NCBI GenBank assembly: GCA_964587625.1
Contig: CAZPLU010000018.1
Span: forward strand, 1 to 51,874
Length of the DNA stretch: 51,874 nt
Direction: 5' to 3'
Source of the DNA: DAOPZJ01 sp964587625
Lineage (GTDB): Bacteria; Bacillota; Clostridia; Oscillospirales; JAKOTC01
In this document: piece by piece, positions 8,999 through 16,489 of the stretch
How positions within the stretch are numbered: the first letter of the stretch is position 1
How the letters are laid out: every line of letters starts with the position of its first letter
Made by a program: the position numbers and the translations under genes
Notes under the pieces: model-generated
What the model saw: the letters and a program-made list of their open reading frames with translations, nothing else
What the model was told of the DNA's origin: nothing
The model's database searches: none

Positions 8999-9703
8999 GT
9001 GTTTCCCTTGGGATATTACGGGTTTGACTCGTGGTATTTTATTCTGATCCTCCCTGCGATGGTCATTTCGTTGATCGCCCAATTGATGGTCAAATCCACT
9101 TTTTCGAAATATGCGAAAATACCGGCGAGGCGGGGGCTGACCGGCGCACAGGCGGCGGAGGCGGTGCTGCGTCATAACGGTGTCGTCGGGATACAAATCG
9201 AGCGGGTCGGCGGGCAGCTGACGGATCATTATGATCCCAAGACCCATGTGATCCGATTGTCCGATTCGGTATACAACTCCAATTCCATCGCGGCGGTGGG
9301 TGTAGCGGCGCACGAGGCGGGGCATGCCGTGCAATATGCCGATGAATACGTTCCGATCAAAATCAGAAGCGTCATCTTCCCGGTCGCGCAGGTCGGCTCG
9401 TATCTGTCCTGGATTTTAATCCTCTTCGGCTTGCTGATTGACTTTTCGGGTTTGATTTTCGCCGGGATCATCGCGTTTTCGGCGGCGGTGGTGTTTCAAT
9501 TGGTCACTCTCCCGACCGAGTTCAACGCTTCCAAAAGAGCGATCGAGGGCATCCGGTCGACGCACAGCTTGGATGAAGAGGAGACAAAAAGCGCAAAATC
9601 GGTATTGAACGCGGCGGCATTGACCTATGTCGCAGCGGTGATCGTATCGCTGGCGCAGTTGCTCCGGTTGCTGCTCATTTTCGGAGGAAGACGCAGGAAC
9701 TGA
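8999..9703 (+). CDS. yugP: YugP-family membrane zinc metallopeptidase
   Basis: A 234-residue integral membrane protein of the neutral zinc metallopeptidase family typified by Bacillus YugP. A hydrophobic segment at about 12-30 is followed by a soluble part with HEAGH at 105-109 (HExxH zinc site), then two long hydrophobic segments (about 125-170) and another near the C-terminus. TLPTEFNASKRA after the third segment is a conserved family block with a likely third zinc ligand in Glu. The GTG start immediately follows the TGA of the preceding gene; GAGGAACGG at 8980-8988 is the likely ribosome binding site. It is last in the operon. The physiological substrate is not known to me. Confidence 0.85.
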   Translation: MFPLGYYGFDSWYFILILPAMVISLIAQLMVKSTFSKYAKIPARRGLTGAQAAEAVLRHNGVVGIQIERVGGQLTDHYDPKTHVIRLSDSVYNSNSIAAVGVAAHEAGHAVQYADEYVPIKIRSVIFPVAQVGSYLSWILILFGLLIDFSGLIFAGIIAFSAAVVFQLVTLPTEFNASKRAIEGIRSTHSLDEEETKSAKSVLNAAALTYVAAVIVSLAQLLRLLLIFGGRRRN

Positions 9704-9763
9704 GACCCCCGAAGCGGAAATTTCATCGAAGTGAAAAAAACTCTTTATTTCTTCACAAATCTA

Positions 9764-9772
9764 TGTTATACT
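9764..9772 (+). promoter_or_regulatory. extended -10 promoter for the small lipoprotein gene
   Basis: TGTTATACT is a TGn extended -10 (TATACT at 9767-9772). The -35 region at the right distance (TTTATT, 9744-9749) is poor. It lies 83 nt upstream of the ATG. Confidence 0.4.
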
Positions 9773-9854
9773 TTCAAAACGGCGGGTGATCGTGAACGGA
9801 AAATCCGACATCCAAACGGTTTTAAACGTTAATTTCGAAAGGCGGTTATTCATC

Positions 9855-10442
9855 ATGAAAAAAACACGTATCTTTGCGTTGATATTGGCACTGGCGGCGG
9901 CGGTCGCCATGTTTGCCGGCTGTGGTGGGGAAAAAGAGAGCAGCGTATATTCGGAATACTCGATGCCCTCGATGCCGGCTACCTCCTCGATCCCGAAAGC
10001 GGTGAAATGGACCGCCGAGGTCTCGGAAGTGGACGGCTGGACATTTGCAAACATTCCGGATCGGATCTTTTATTGCAATGAGAGTATCGATATCGACTGC
10101 ATCGCATTCATGCAGTACGACGGAAAGCTTTCCGAAGGAGAAACCCTTAACGACGTCATCCAGGCCTTCATTGACGATTGCAAAACAAATCCCTTGTACA
10201 ACAACCATGAATGGATTATTGAGACCCCGAAAAAAACCACATTCGGGGGAAAAGAGTCGTATGAGATCGTTGTCAATTACGCGGTTCAAGTCCGTGCCGC
10301 ACGTCGTTACCGTTTAATTTTCACCCAACTCGACGATGAGGTGTTTGTCTTTAACAACAATTACACCATCCGGTTAGACGCCCGGGACGAGACCCTGATC
10401 GACAATTTGATGAATGCCGTCACATTCGTCCCGATGGCATAA
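9855..10442 (+). CDS. small lipoprotein of unknown function
   Basis: A 195-residue predicted lipoprotein: MKKTR, a hydrophobic core and the lipobox Phe-Ala-Gly-Cys near residue 23, then a short Ser/Pro-rich linker. The mature domain (about 45-195) is an alpha/beta domain resembling secreted PsbP/MOG1-like folds in its strand pattern; this is weak inference. The start at 9855 is preferred over an in-frame ATG at 9786 because AAAGGCGG at 9837-9844 precedes it and the signal peptide then begins at residue 1. The gene has its own promoter and ends before a strong terminator. Function unknown. Confidence 0.7.
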   Translation: MKKTRIFALILALAAAVAMFAGCGGEKESSVYSEYSMPSMPATSSIPKAVKWTAEVSEVDGWTFANIPDRIFYCNESIDIDCIAFMQYDGKLSEGETLNDVIQAFIDDCKTNPLYNNHEWIIETPKKTTFGGKESYEIVVNYAVQVRAARRYRLIFTQLDDEVFVFNNNYTIRLDARDETLIDNLMNAVTFVPMA

Positions 10443-10460
10443 GCCCGTCGAACCCGCATA

Positions 10461-10492
10461 AAAGGCGACCCTTCATTTCGGGTCGCCTTTTT
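10461..10492. terminator. bidirectional rho-independent terminator
   Basis: A 12-bp perfect stem (10461-10472 with 10481-10492) with an 8-nt loop. The arms begin with AAAA and end with TTTT, so it can stop both the forward lipoprotein transcript and the reverse sigK transcript. Confidence 0.85.
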
Positions 10493-10555
10493 TATTGCCC
10501 GGCGATTGTATGAAACCTTGCAATCGGCCGAAAATGAGCTAAACACGGAATGATA

Positions 10556-11230
10556 TCACAGCGCCCCTTTCAATTTTTCAAGAGCGGCTTTTTCGATGCG
10601 CGAGACATAGGAGCGCGATATGCCGAGCTGCGCGGCGATTTCCGACTGCGTCATCGGTTGATTTCCCGCGAGGCCGTACCGCAGCAAAACCACTCGGTGG
10701 CTGCGCTCGTCCAGCGCGGATAGCGCGTCGTAAAGGCGCTGCACATCGAGTTTTAACTGCACCGTATCCTCCAGGTCGAAGTCCGAGGTCAGCGTGTCGA
10801 TGATCTGCAAACTGCCGCTGCCCGATTCGGTCTCGACCGGATCAAACAGCGAGACGTCGTTTGAACACTTGCGGATCGACCGAAAGTGCATCAAAATTTC
10901 ATTTGTGATGCATTTGGAGGCGTATGTGGAGAAGCGAAAGTCCATTTTACGCTCAAAACTGTCGGCGGCTTTGATCAATCCGATCGTACCGATCGAGATC
11001 AAATCCTCCTGATCGGGCGGGTAGGGAGCGAATTTTTTGGCGATGTGCGCCACCAAGCGCAGATTGTGTTCGATCAACTCGTCACGGGCGTCTTTGTCCC
11101 CGCGCTCGATCCGCTTGAGGCAATCGGTCTCCTTGGCGGCCGACAGGGGCGGAGCGAACGCGTTTTTATCTTTTATATAGAGCGCGAGAAAAAAAAGCGC
11201 CGAAAGCGGTATGCCGAATAAAGTCATCAT
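10556..11230 (-). CDS. sigK: RNA polymerase sporulation sigma factor SigK
   Basis: A 224-residue sigma-70-family factor matching sigma-K along its length. The first 20 or so residues form the hydrophobic pro-sequence type leader (LFGIPLSALFFLALYIKDKNAF) that is cleaved in pro-SigK. Region 2 contains IEHNLRLVAHIAKKF and EDLISIGTIGLIKAADSF. Region 4 ends with the helix-turn-helix MTQSEIAAQLGISRSYVSRIEK. It directs late mother-cell transcription during sporulation. The gene is continuous, with no skin-type element between regions 2 and 4. AGAAAGGATGG upstream is the ribosome binding site; either of two adjacent ATGs could start. SigE and other sporulation sigmas are the alternatives, but the short N-terminal leader and the length favour SigK. 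Confidence 0.88.
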   Translation of the reverse strand: MMTLFGIPLSALFFLALYIKDKNAFAPPLSAAKETDCLKRIERGDKDARDELIEHNLRLVAHIAKKFAPYPPDQEDLISIGTIGLIKAADSFERKMDFRFSTYASKCITNEILMHFRSIRKCSNDVSLFDPVETESGSGSLQIIDTLTSDFDLEDTVQLKLDVQRLYDALSALDERSHRVVLLRYGLAGNQPMTQSEIAAQLGISRSYVSRIEKAALEKLKGAL

Positions 11231-11313
11231 GAAGGACCATCCTTTCTCACCGGGCTCAATTCGACGATTTTGAGGGCGGGCTCTCGTTCCCGATGCGGAA
11301 TGCCAACCGTCAA

Positions 11314-11343
11314 ACTATATGCGCGCAAAAACCGAAAATTGCA
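11314..11343 (-). promoter_or_regulatory. candidate sigma-E-type promoter for sigK
   Basis: On the minus strand CATATAGT (11321-11314) matches the sigma-E -10 pattern CATACAnT at seven of eight positions. TGCAATTT (11343-11336) sits 14 nt upstream as a partial -35. In Bacillus sigK is switched on by sigma-E, so the placement makes sense. This is by-eye matching only. Confidence 0.35.
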
Positions 11344-11353
11344 AAAAAACCGC

Positions 11354-11382
11354 TTGCAATAGGGGCGGCATTATGATATAAT
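11354..11382 (+). promoter_or_regulatory. strong sigma-A promoter of rpsT
   Basis: TTGCAA at 11354-11359, a 17-nt spacer and TATAAT at 11377-11382 with TGA before it (extended -10). It leaves a 5' leader of about 100 nt before the S20 start, a size compatible with leader-based control, though I see no defined structure. Confidence 0.7.
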
Positions 11383-11487
11383 ATCACAATGTCGAAGGGG
11401 GGCAGCGTTCTCCCGGGAAGCCGAATTGAAACGAACCCCACCCGAATCAACGCTGAAACATTGTAAATTTGAAAGGGAGTCAATATA

Positions 11488-11757
11488 ATGGCAAACATCA
11501 AGTCCGCCCAAAAGAGAGTCGAATCGAACCTGAAAAAGACCGCCGCCAACAAAGCGGCCAAGTCGGCAATGAAAACCGATCTCAAAAAGGGCAGGCAAGC
11601 GGTCGAGAGCGGCGCCGCAGATATGGATGCAGCGGTCAAAAACGCGGTCAAGACGGTTGATCAAGCGGCCTCTAAGGGTCTTATCGCCAAAAACACCGCC
11701 GCCCGCCGCAAGAGCGCGTTGATGAAAAAAGCAAACGCCGCGAAGGCGGCCGAGTAA
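11488..11757 (+). CDS. rpsT: 30S ribosomal protein S20
   Basis: An 89-residue, Lys/Ala-rich helical protein beginning MANIKSAQKRV, the S20 signature, with conserved NKAAKSAMKT and the C-terminal ASKGLIAKNTAARRKSAL block. It binds 16S rRNA in the small subunit. GAAAGGGAG precedes the ATG. It is a single-gene transcript with its own promoter and terminator, facing away from sigK. Confidence 0.97.
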   Translation: MANIKSAQKRVESNLKKTAANKAAKSAMKTDLKKGRQAVESGAADMDAAVKNAVKTVDQAASKGLIAKNTAARRKSALMKKANAAKAAE

Positions 11758-11807
11758 TCGGGCTGTAAAACGGGGCTGTAACAAAGCAGTCCAAAAAAAG
11801 AAAAAAC

Positions 11808-11839
11808 CTCGTTCATCTGAAAAGATGGGCGAGTTTTTT
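11808..11839 (+). terminator. rho-independent terminator of rpsT
   Basis: An 11-bp stem (11808-11818 with 11823-11833, two G-U pairs), a GAAA tetraloop and six T residues. Confidence 0.85.
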
Positions 11840-11868
11840 ATCAGAGCAGTCGTTTTTTATCAGAGCAG
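11833..11868. repeat. 17-bp direct repeat after the rpsT terminator
   Basis: The 17-bp string running from the terminator end (11833-11849) is repeated exactly at 11852-11868, a 19-bp period. It duplicates the T-tract of the terminator. It looks like a local slippage or duplication product. Confidence 0.7.
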
Positions 11869-11922
11869 CGGGAGGGGAGATGGATGTTTACTGATGGAAG
11901 CTGCTCACGGAATGATAACGCA

Positions 11923-12489
11923 TCATATTTTAACATTTCGCCCCTCGGCGATTCGCAGAAGTGCATTGCATATCGCCGCGGCCACATTGCTGCCGCCTTT
12001 TCTGCCGCGCGCCGCTATGTAGGGTATGCCTGAACACATAAGCATTTCCTTGGATTCCATCACATTCACGAAACCAACCGGAACGCCGATAACCAATTCG
12101 GGCATAAACTGCTCCTTTCGTTCGCAGATTCGCAGCAGCGCGGTCGGCGCATTACCTATCGCAAAAATAACCGGCTTCCCCATCGCAACCGCCTTATCAA
12201 TGGCCGCCTTGGAACGGGTTATGCCGTTTTGTTTTGCAATCTCCGCAATGTCCTCGTCTGCCACAAAACACTGCACATCACAGCCGAACGATGCCAGTCG
12301 CGTCTTATCTACACCCGATTTAACCATGTTTGTGTCGCTCACGATTGTCACGCCGCGCCGAAAAGCCGATACCGCGCGTTCGATCGCACCTTCGGAAAAA
12401 GCGAGCGTATCCAGGTACTCAAAATCGGCCGTCTTGTTTTTCAGCGATAAATTGGAATGTATCGGTCCTGATATCATCCGTGAATACAT
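11923..12489 (-). pseudogene. cbiC: truncated precorrin-8X/cobalt-precorrin-8 methylmutase (CbiC/CobH)
   Basis: 188 residues align with CbiC from the motif TADFEYLD to the C-terminal ARGRKGGSNVAAAICNALL, including GITRSKAAIDKA, GNAPTALLRI and GVPVGFVNVMESKE. The enzyme moves a methyl group from C-11 to C-12 in cobalamin synthesis. About 30 N-terminal residues normal for the family are missing. The active-site His of the usual V-I-H-T-T-A-D-F motif reads L-K-N-K-T-A-D-F, so His is replaced by Asn. No ribosome binding site precedes the first ATG, and a TGA lies five codons upstream. No other cobalamin genes are nearby. I judge it a decaying remnant; a repurposed protein is the alternative. Confidence 0.7.
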
Positions 12490-12644
12490 GAAAACTAAGA
12501 TTCAAGATATAAATGACACATATCAAACCGGCAAAAATCGGTCGGTGACCAAATGACTTGGCAAGCAAGGCACAAAGGACAAATCTCAGGGGAGCATTGA
12601 CCATTGGTGTTGTTCATATGGTTTGAAATGATTTGAAATATCGA

Positions 12645-13367
12645 TTACAATACTTTCGCCAAAAAGCTCTGTAAGCGCGGATTTTTCGGGCTTGAAAAAA
12701 ATTCGTCCGGCGGGGCCTGTTCCGAAATCTCGCCCCCGTCCATGAACAGCACGCGGGTGCCGACTTCGCGCGCGAACCCCATTTCGTGGGTCACGACGAC
12801 CATCGTCATCCCGTCTTCGGCCAGCTCGCGCATGACCTCAAGCACTTCCCCGACCATCTCGGGGTCGAGCGCCGAAGTCGGTTCGTCGAATAACATCACC
12901 TCGGGGTTCATCGCCAGCGCCCGCACGATGGCAATGCGCTGCTTCTGACCGCCCGAGAGCATCGAAGGGTAGGCGTCGGCCTTCTCGGTCAATCCGACGC
13001 GCGCGAGCAGCCGCAGGGCGTTTTCCTTCGCCTCGGTCTTGGTGTGCAGTTTCAACTTGACAGGCGCGAGCGTGATGTTGTCCAAAATCGTGAGATGGGG
13101 GAATAGATTGAAGTGCTGGAACACCATTCCCATCTTTTGACGCAGCCGATTGATCTCGCGGGAGGTGTAGACCAGCTTTTCGCCCTTGTAAAAAATTTCT
13201 CCGGCGGTCGGTTCTTCAAGCATGTTCAGACAGCGTAAAAAGGTCGATTTGCCCGAGCCGGACGGACCGATGACGACAACCTTTTCACCCGCGAGAATCG
13301 TCTCGTTGATATTGTTCAAAACGAGATTATCTCCGAATTTTTTCGAGAGATTTTTAACGTCGATCAT
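12645..13367 (-). CDS. glnQ: polar amino acid ABC importer ATPase (GlnQ-like)
   Basis: A 240-residue ATP-binding subunit: Walker A GPSGSGKST, the Q-loop region MGMVFQHFNLFPHLT, signature LSGGQKQR, Walker B VMLFDEPTSALDPE and switch His in VVTHEMGFA. The strings FNLFPH and THEMGFAREV are typical of the polar amino acid uptake group. The start is placed at ATG 13367, which has GAAAGGAAG about 10 nt upstream, rather than an in-frame TTG at 13388. It overlaps the permease gene by 14 nt and completes the substrate-binding protein - permease - ATPase operon. Confidence 0.9.
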   Translation of the reverse strand: MIDVKNLSKKFGDNLVLNNINETILAGEKVVVIGPSGSGKSTFLRCLNMLEEPTAGEIFYKGEKLVYTSREINRLRQKMGMVFQHFNLFPHLTILDNITLAPVKLKLHTKTEAKENALRLLARVGLTEKADAYPSMLSGGQKQRIAIVRALAMNPEVMLFDEPTSALDPEMVGEVLEVMRELAEDGMTMVVVTHEMGFAREVGTRVLFMDGGEISEQAPPDEFFSSPKNPRLQSFLAKVL

Positions 13368-14118
13368 TTTTGGCCAACTTCCTTTCAAGGGCGCGAAGAC
13401 CCTGTGTGAGAATCCAAACCAGCACGAAATAGATCAACGCGACCATGATTAAAGCAAAAAACGGCTCGTATGTCCGGCTTCTGACGATGTCGCCGGCTTT
13501 GGTGAGATCCGTGATCGGGATATAACCGGCAATTGAGGTCTCTTTGATGACCGTGATAAACTCGTTTCCGAGCGCCGGGAGGATGTTTTTGATCGCCTGC
13601 GGCAAGATGATATAGATCATGGTCTGCAGGCGGGTCAGACCCAACGAGCGCCCGGCCTCCATCTGTCCGCGGTCCACCGCCAAAATCCCGGCGCGCACGA
13701 TCTCGGCGACATAGGCGCCCGAGTTGAGGCCGAACGCGAGCACGGCCACCGCAATGGTGTTCTCGACGTTTTTGAGGATGATATAATACATGATCATCAG
13801 CTGAACCACAACCGGAGTTCCGCGGATCACGGCGATATAAACGCCGAAAATTTTATCGAGCCATTTGATTTTGGAGTGCTTTTCGGTGGCGTTGACTTTG
13901 ACCACCGCGACAATGATACCGATCACAATTCCCAATAAAACCGCCAAAGCGGCAATTTTAAGGGTGTTTCCGAGGCCCTTGATAAAAAACTGATAACGGC
14001 CTTCGGTGATAAAGGTCTTTTCAAAATTGCGGATCAATTCCGCCGCCCATTCGGCGACGTCCTTATTCCACCAATCGGTCAATTGTTGCATCAGATCAAC
14101 GGTTATGGCTGCGTACAT
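13354..14118 (-). CDS. polar amino acid ABC importer permease
   Basis: A 254-residue His/Glu/Gln/Arg/opine-type permease. A 45-residue N-terminal stretch precedes the first membrane helix (about 55-75). About five helices follow. The EAA loop that docks with the ATPase reads EAGRSLGLTRLQTMIYIILPQA. IRGTPVVVQLMIMYY is a family hallmark. It forms a homodimer with the ATPase in the membrane. The ribosome binding site (GAAAGAGTGA) is modest, and a long hairpin separates the gene from the binding-protein gene, which would lower its expression relative to that gene. Confidence 0.88.
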   Translation of the reverse strand: MYAAITVDLMQQLTDWWNKDVAEWAAELIRNFEKTFITEGRYQFFIKGLGNTLKIAALAVLLGIVIGIIVAVVKVNATEKHSKIKWLDKIFGVYIAVIRGTPVVVQLMIMYYIILKNVENTIAVAVLAFGLNSGAYVAEIVRAGILAVDRGQMEAGRSLGLTRLQTMIYIILPQAIKNILPALGNEFITVIKETSIAGYIPITDLTKAGDIVRSRTYEPFFALIMVALIYFVLVWILTQGLRALERKLAKNDRR

Positions 14119-14135
14119 AAATTGTCACTCTTTCG

Positions 14136-14173
14136 ATACAACGGCAGGAGGGGAACCCCTCCTGCCGTTGTAT
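14136..14173 (-). other. 18-bp perfect intercistronic hairpin
   Basis: 14136-14153 pairs perfectly with 14156-14173, leaving a two-base centre (a four-base loop in RNA). It lies between the substrate-binding protein stop and the permease start, without a T-tract. Such structures usually protect the 3' end of the upstream message or partly attenuate; that role is inferred. Confidence 0.8.
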
Positions 14174-14212
14174 AAGAAATAGGTGGGTAATAGAGAAGGC
14201 CTGCCGGGTGAA

Positions 14213-15220
14213 TCAAGCCACGGAAGCGGCAGAGTGATCCGCCATCCACTTGGCGACGGAGCCGTCGGCGATGAGACCTGTGAGGACTTCGTCGACCAGC
14301 GCCTTCAGAGCGGTGTTTTCTTTTGCGATGGCGATGGCATAACTCTCTTCTTCAAAAGTGCCGTCGGCATAGTTCAACGGAATGGCCTTGAGACCGGTGT
14401 TGTTGTTGACGATGTTCAGAGCGGTGTCCTTGTCGATGACAACCGCGTCGATTTTGCCGTTCTTGAGATCGACGGTCGCGTCAAGCGCGTTCTTATATTG
14501 GTCGAGCTTGGCGTCGGTGCCTTTCAGGCAGCCCTCTTTGATGGCCTCATCGATGATAATGTCACCGGTGGTGGACAGCTGGACGCCGATCTTGGCGCCG
14601 GCAAGGGTTTCGAAATCCTTGGTGATGGTATCCGTGTCAAGGATGATGATGTACTGCTGGGTCTTGACATATTCGACCGAGAAGTTGACGGATTCCAAAC
14701 GCTCGGGCTTGATGGAGAAGCCGGAGATGCCCAAATCGCATTTGCCCTGTTTGACGGCGGCGATGATGTTGTTGAATTCGACGTCTTCGACTTTGAGCTG
14801 GACGCCGAGTTTGGCGGCGATGGCCTTGGCGATTTCGATGTCGACGCCGGCGATTTCGGTGCCGCTGTAATACTCATACGGCGCAAAATAAGCGTTGGTA
14901 TAGACGGTCAGCGTCCCTTTTTCCTTGATCTTGTCGATCTCGGTTTTGGCGGTTTCTTCGGAGCTGACCGAGGATTCGGCCTTGGAACTTGCGGCGGAGC
15001 TGGCCTTGGAACTCGCGGCGGAGCTCTCTTCGCTCGCGGCGGACTCTTCGGAACTGATTTCGACGGAGGACTCAACCGAGCTCTCCTCGGAGACGACGGA
15101 TTCCACGGAAGGGGTCGATTCCGCCGACGGGACCGAGGGGTCGGACGGCGTTTTGGCACAGCCCGCAAAACCCACGGTTGCAAGCAGGATTGCCATAATG
15201 ATTGCAAAATACTTTTTCAT
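14213..15220 (-). CDS. polar amino acid ABC importer substrate-binding lipoprotein
   Basis: A 335-residue binding lipoprotein: MKKYFAI, a hydrophobic core, lipobox Phe-Ala-Gly-Cys21, then a Ser/Glu/Ala-rich linker (about 22-92) that holds the domain away from the membrane. The type II periplasmic-binding fold (SBP_bac_3) starts near residue 94 with KGTLTVYTNAYFAPYEY and GVDIEIAKAIAAKLGV. The linker is much longer than usual. The start is at 15220, with GAAAGGAAAC just upstream. An in-frame extension to 15301 through tandem repeats is possible but would bury the signal peptide. The ligand is a polar amino acid; which one is not clear. Confidence 0.9.
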   Translation of the reverse strand: MKKYFAIIMAILLATVGFAGCAKTPSDPSVPSAESTPSVESVVSEESSVESSVEISSEESAASEESSAASSKASSAASSKAESSVSSEETAKTEIDKIKEKGTLTVYTNAYFAPYEYYSGTEIAGVDIEIAKAIAAKLGVQLKVEDVEFNNIIAAVKQGKCDLGISGFSIKPERLESVNFSVEYVKTQQYIIILDTDTITKDFETLAGAKIGVQLSTTGDIIIDEAIKEGCLKGTDAKLDQYKNALDATVDLKNGKIDAVVIDKDTALNIVNNNTGLKAIPLNYADGTFEEESYAIAIAKENTALKALVDEVLTGLIADGSVAKWMADHSAASVA

Positions 15221-15229
15221 GTTGCGTGT

Positions 15230-15309
15230 TTCCTTTCGGCGATTCATTCGCTCTGGGCGGTTCATTCGCCCTGGACGATTCATTCGCCCTGGGTGATTCA
15301 TTCGCCCTG
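15230..15309 (-). repeat. 18-bp tandem repeat in the binding-protein leader
   Basis: Four units with an 18-bp period (15301-15284, 15283-15266, 15265-15248, 15247-15230) plus a partial unit to 15309. Each unit on the minus strand begins ATGAAYC and the first three end in a GCGA-like string. All are in frame with the downstream start, giving four extra in-frame ATG codons. The last unit contains the true ribosome binding site. Confidence 0.85.
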
Positions 15310-15535
15310 TTTATACCGCTTTTTGCGGTGTATTTCACCGCGCTTGCGATGATGAGGGTAGTTTACACCAATTTGAATAAAAATGCAATAGGCATTGTAT
15401 AATAATACGATAAATGTTATATATATACTATTTATTCCCTTATTATACCCAGTGCCAAGTTATAATTATACACTATATGGGGCATTATGTGAATATCTAT
15501 ACAGTAAAAATAAAGTTGTGACCCTGAAATGTGAC
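15310..15535. other. AT-rich divergent regulatory region
   Basis: This stretch separates the minus-strand amino acid importer from the plus-strand sugar genes. It is far richer in A and T than the rest of the window (15380-15480 especially) and has several TATAAT-like words on the minus strand, for example at 15447-15442. I could not pick a single -35/-10 pair for the importer. No gene seen. Confidence 0.5.
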
Positions 15536-15563
15536 TTGACATCCCGGCTGTGCGTTATATAAT
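15536..15563 (+). promoter_or_regulatory. consensus sigma-A promoter for the isomerase/dehydrogenase operon
   Basis: TTGACA at 15536-15541, a 16-nt spacer and TATAAT at 15558-15563. Both hexamers are perfect. An in-frame TTG at 15563 lies within the -10, which rules it out as the start codon. Confidence 0.75.
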
Positions 15564-15604
15564 TGGAACAGTCCTTGAAAACGGGTAAGGAGATAAATGA
15601 TAAA

Positions 15605-16465
15605 ATGAGTTTTGTGTTATCGTGTTTCGCGGATGAGATCAGCCCCGATCTCTCGGTGCAGATCCGCGAGATGAAAAACAACGGTATCGGACATCTCGAA
15701 TTGAGAGGTGTCGACGGCAAAAACGTCGCCGAATTCAATGCGCGGGCGCTGCGGGAGATCAAAAAGCACCTTGACGCCGCCGACATCCGGGTCTCTGCCA
15801 TCGGTTCTCCGGTCGGTAAAATCGGCATCAACGACGACTTTGCGCCGCATCTGGCGGTTTTTGAACGGATGCTCGACGCCGCCCGGATCATGGGTGCGCG
15901 CTATATCCGCATCTTCAGTTTTTATATGCCCAAGGGTGAGGATCCCCGGCGGTATTTCGAACCCGTCTGCGAGCGGTTAAACCGGTTCAAGGAAAAAGCA
16001 AAACCGTTGAATCTGGTCTTGCTGCACGAAAACGAAAAGGGCATTTTCGGCGAATCGGCCCCGCGCTGCGGGCAGTTGATGGAACGGCTCGGCGACGAAA
16101 ATTTCAAAATGACGTTCGATCCCGCGAATTTTGTGCAGTGCGGTCAGCCGGTGATGGAGGCCTATCGCCTGCTCGCCGAGTATGTCGAATACATCCATAT
16201 CAAGGACGCAAAGTTTTCCGACGGAGGCGTCGTTCCCGCCGGATACGGCGACGGCGAGATTGAGGCGCTGCTCAAAGAACTCTATTTGAAAGGGTACGAC
16301 GGATTTTTATCACTCGAACCGCATTTGGGCGACTTCAAGGGTTTTTCCGCGCTGGAACAGGGAGCGCACATATCGGACTTCACCGGTCAAATGGATGCGG
16401 TGGGGCGTTTTGGATTTGCGGTAAACTGCCTTAAAGACGTGCTCAAAAAAGTCACCGACACCTGA
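15605..16465 (+). CDS. sugar phosphate isomerase/epimerase (xylose isomerase-like TIM barrel)
   Basis: A 286-residue AP-endonuclease-2/xylose-isomerase-like barrel. Signals: FADEISPDLSVQIREMKNNG at the start, LLHENEKGIFGE with a metal-ligand Glu, MTFDPANFVQCG (Asp), YIHIKDAK (His/Asp) and LSLEPHLG (Glu). These give the usual divalent-metal site. It probably interconverts a keto or inositol-type sugar with the neighbouring dehydrogenase; the substrate is unknown. The ribosome binding site AAGGAG (15587-15592) is 12 nt from this ATG but only 4 nt from an earlier ATG that opens a three-codon frame ATG-ATA-AAA-TGA overlapping it, so translation may be coupled. Confidence 0.82.
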   Translation: MSFVLSCFADEISPDLSVQIREMKNNGIGHLELRGVDGKNVAEFNARALREIKKHLDAADIRVSAIGSPVGKIGINDDFAPHLAVFERMLDAARIMGARYIRIFSFYMPKGEDPRRYFEPVCERLNRFKEKAKPLNLVLLHENEKGIFGESAPRCGQLMERLGDENFKMTFDPANFVQCGQPVMEAYRLLAEYVEYIHIKDAKFSDGGVVPAGYGDGEIEALLKELYLKGYDGFLSLEPHLGDFKGFSALEQGAHISDFTGQMDAVGRFGFAVNCLKDVLKKVTDT

Positions 16466-16489
16466 ACATCATAAGAAAGCGGAAAGAAA

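Noticed and set aside
11388..11487. Riboswitch in the rpsT leader
   Set aside because: The leader is about 100 nt but I see no known riboswitch core; S20 leaders are usually controlled by the protein itself.
15230..15309. Short CRISPR array
   Set aside because: The units are head-to-tail at an 18-bp period with no spacers between them and no cas genes nearby.
14183..15352. Long forward open frame of 389 codons
   Set aside because: It is antisense to the amino acid binding-protein gene, has low-complexity Gly/Asp/Phe-rich sequence produced by the complementary strand, and no ribosome binding site. The reverse strand has a clear protein family.
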